Shown in pieces: positions 30,531 through 30,740 of a stretch of DNA of 30,740 nucleotides. A model generated the notes under the pieces. It was not told where the DNA came from. It ran no database searches and worked only from the letters and a program-made list of their open reading frames with translations. The stretch comes from Clostridia bacterium. GTDB taxonomy: Bacteria; Bacillota; Clostridia; Oscillospirales; CAG-272. Location: contig CAAGDE010000173.1 in NCBI GenBank assembly GCA_900768535.1, forward strand, positions 1 through 30,740, given 5' to 3'. The translations under genes were made by a program, and so were the position numbers. The number at the start of each line of letters is the position of its first letter. Within the stretch, counting starts at the first letter, position 1.

Positions 30531-30561
30531 AAGTCAGCGGCACAGCCGGGGCCACTGACTT
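30531..30561 (-). repeat. Small hairpin next to the 20-bp inverted repeat
   Basis: AAGTCAGCGGC (30531-30541) can pair with GCCACTGACTT (30551-30561). Position 7 is a C-A mismatch on the plus strand but a G-U pair if the RNA is read from the minus strand. This slightly favours a minus-strand transcript. Confidence 0.4.
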
Positions 30562-30740
30562 GCTCTCCGCCTCGTCCAAAAATTCTTTTATAAAATCGAT
30601 CATTGGTTTTTATAATTATACTCTTTTTGGTCCTGTCAATAGTTTTTCGCAAAATTGTATCTGGGAAAATGAAGTTTTGCGCCGGGAGGTCCGGCGAGGG
30701 GGCTGCTAAGCCCCGCTTGGGTGCCTCGGAGCATATCCCG
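30562..30740. other. Right-edge non-coding stretch with several small hairpins
   Basis: AT-rich sequence (about 30590-30660) is followed by stems: CGCAAAA (30648-30654) with TTTTGCG (30675-30681), GCCGG (30681-30685) with CCGGC (30691-30695), and GGGGC/GCCCC around 30699-30715. A minus-strand TTGACA lies at about 30638-30633, but no -10 box sits at a good distance. I recognise no gene or RNA family; the window ends inside this stretch. Confidence 0.3.

Noticed and set aside
29272..30603. Minus-strand open frame beginning MIDFIKEFLDEAES near 30603
   Set aside because: The N-terminus looks natural and a TTGACA lies upstream, but there is no ribosome binding site or well-spaced -10 box. Most of it is antisense to the phosphatase motifs.
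30648..30740. Hairpin-rich end as a known ncRNA (6S, SRP RNA, tmRNA)
   Set aside because: None of the conserved sequences of those RNAs could be recognised, and the window ends too soon to judge.

Overview
The window looks like a chromosomal segment from an anaerobic gut-type Clostridia bacterium (Bacillota, possibly Oscillospiraceae/Ruminococcaceae-like). The evidence is moderately GC-rich coding DNA, strong AGGAGG-type ribosome binding sites, several consensus TTGACA-N17-TATAAT promoters, a PadR/HAAS pair, secreted proteins with YDG and DUF6273-type modules, and many sugar-catabolic genes. The taxonomic placement is inference only. No tRNA, rRNA, CRISPR array, phage or IS transposase gene was seen.

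Left arm (1-6.9 kb). Three co-oriented genes encode exported repeat proteins: the tail of a B-repeat protein, an 896-residue protein with three His/Cys repeats plus YDG domains, and a lipoprotein with Cys/His repeats and a DUF6273-like C-terminus. They face a three-gene cassette on the minus strand: PadR regulator, HAAS-type membrane protein and small secreted protein. A bidirectional terminator separates the two groups.

6.9-11.8 kb. This part holds a zinc-ribbon membrane protein divergent from padR, a solitary GH32 beta-fructosidase, a small membrane protein, and then a stretch of gene debris. The debris consists of three truncated genes (glycosidase-like tail, AraC tail, amidohydrolase tail) beside a degenerate palindromic repeat.

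11.8-17.4 kb. A tight minus-strand operon encodes an AraA/FucI-like isomerase, a PfpI/DJ-1 protein, a mannose-6-phosphate-isomerase-like protein with an extra N-terminal domain, and a ROK kinase. It is divergent from an AraC regulator whose leader carries 10-bp direct repeats 21 bp apart.

17.6-28.9 kb. This is the most interesting region. An RpiR regulator is divergent from a nine-gene operon: GlcD-type flavin dehydrogenase, 4Fe-4S protein, class II aldolase, PfkB kinase, IolB-like isomerase, DUF4867 protein, FGGY kinase, a single-chain EtfB-EtfA fusion and a FucI-like isomerase. It combines an IolB/IolC/IolJ-like lower inositol route with a flavin dehydrogenase and a built-in electron-transfer flavoprotein. 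That suggests an ETF-coupled oxidation step in catabolism of an unknown sugar, sugar acid or cyclitol. No transporter lies in either sugar operon. A 227-bp MITE-like palindromic element sits between the IolB-like and DUF4867 genes and supplies the stop codon of the former.

Right arm (28.9-30.7 kb). A membrane-anchored RsbU/SpoIIE-type PP2C phosphatase has its own consensus promoter and is followed by a perfect 20-bp inverted repeat. The last 200 bases hold small hairpins and no recognisable gene. A hairpin-terminator repeat of one family occurs three times in the window (about 7.75, 11.7 and 28.8 kb).
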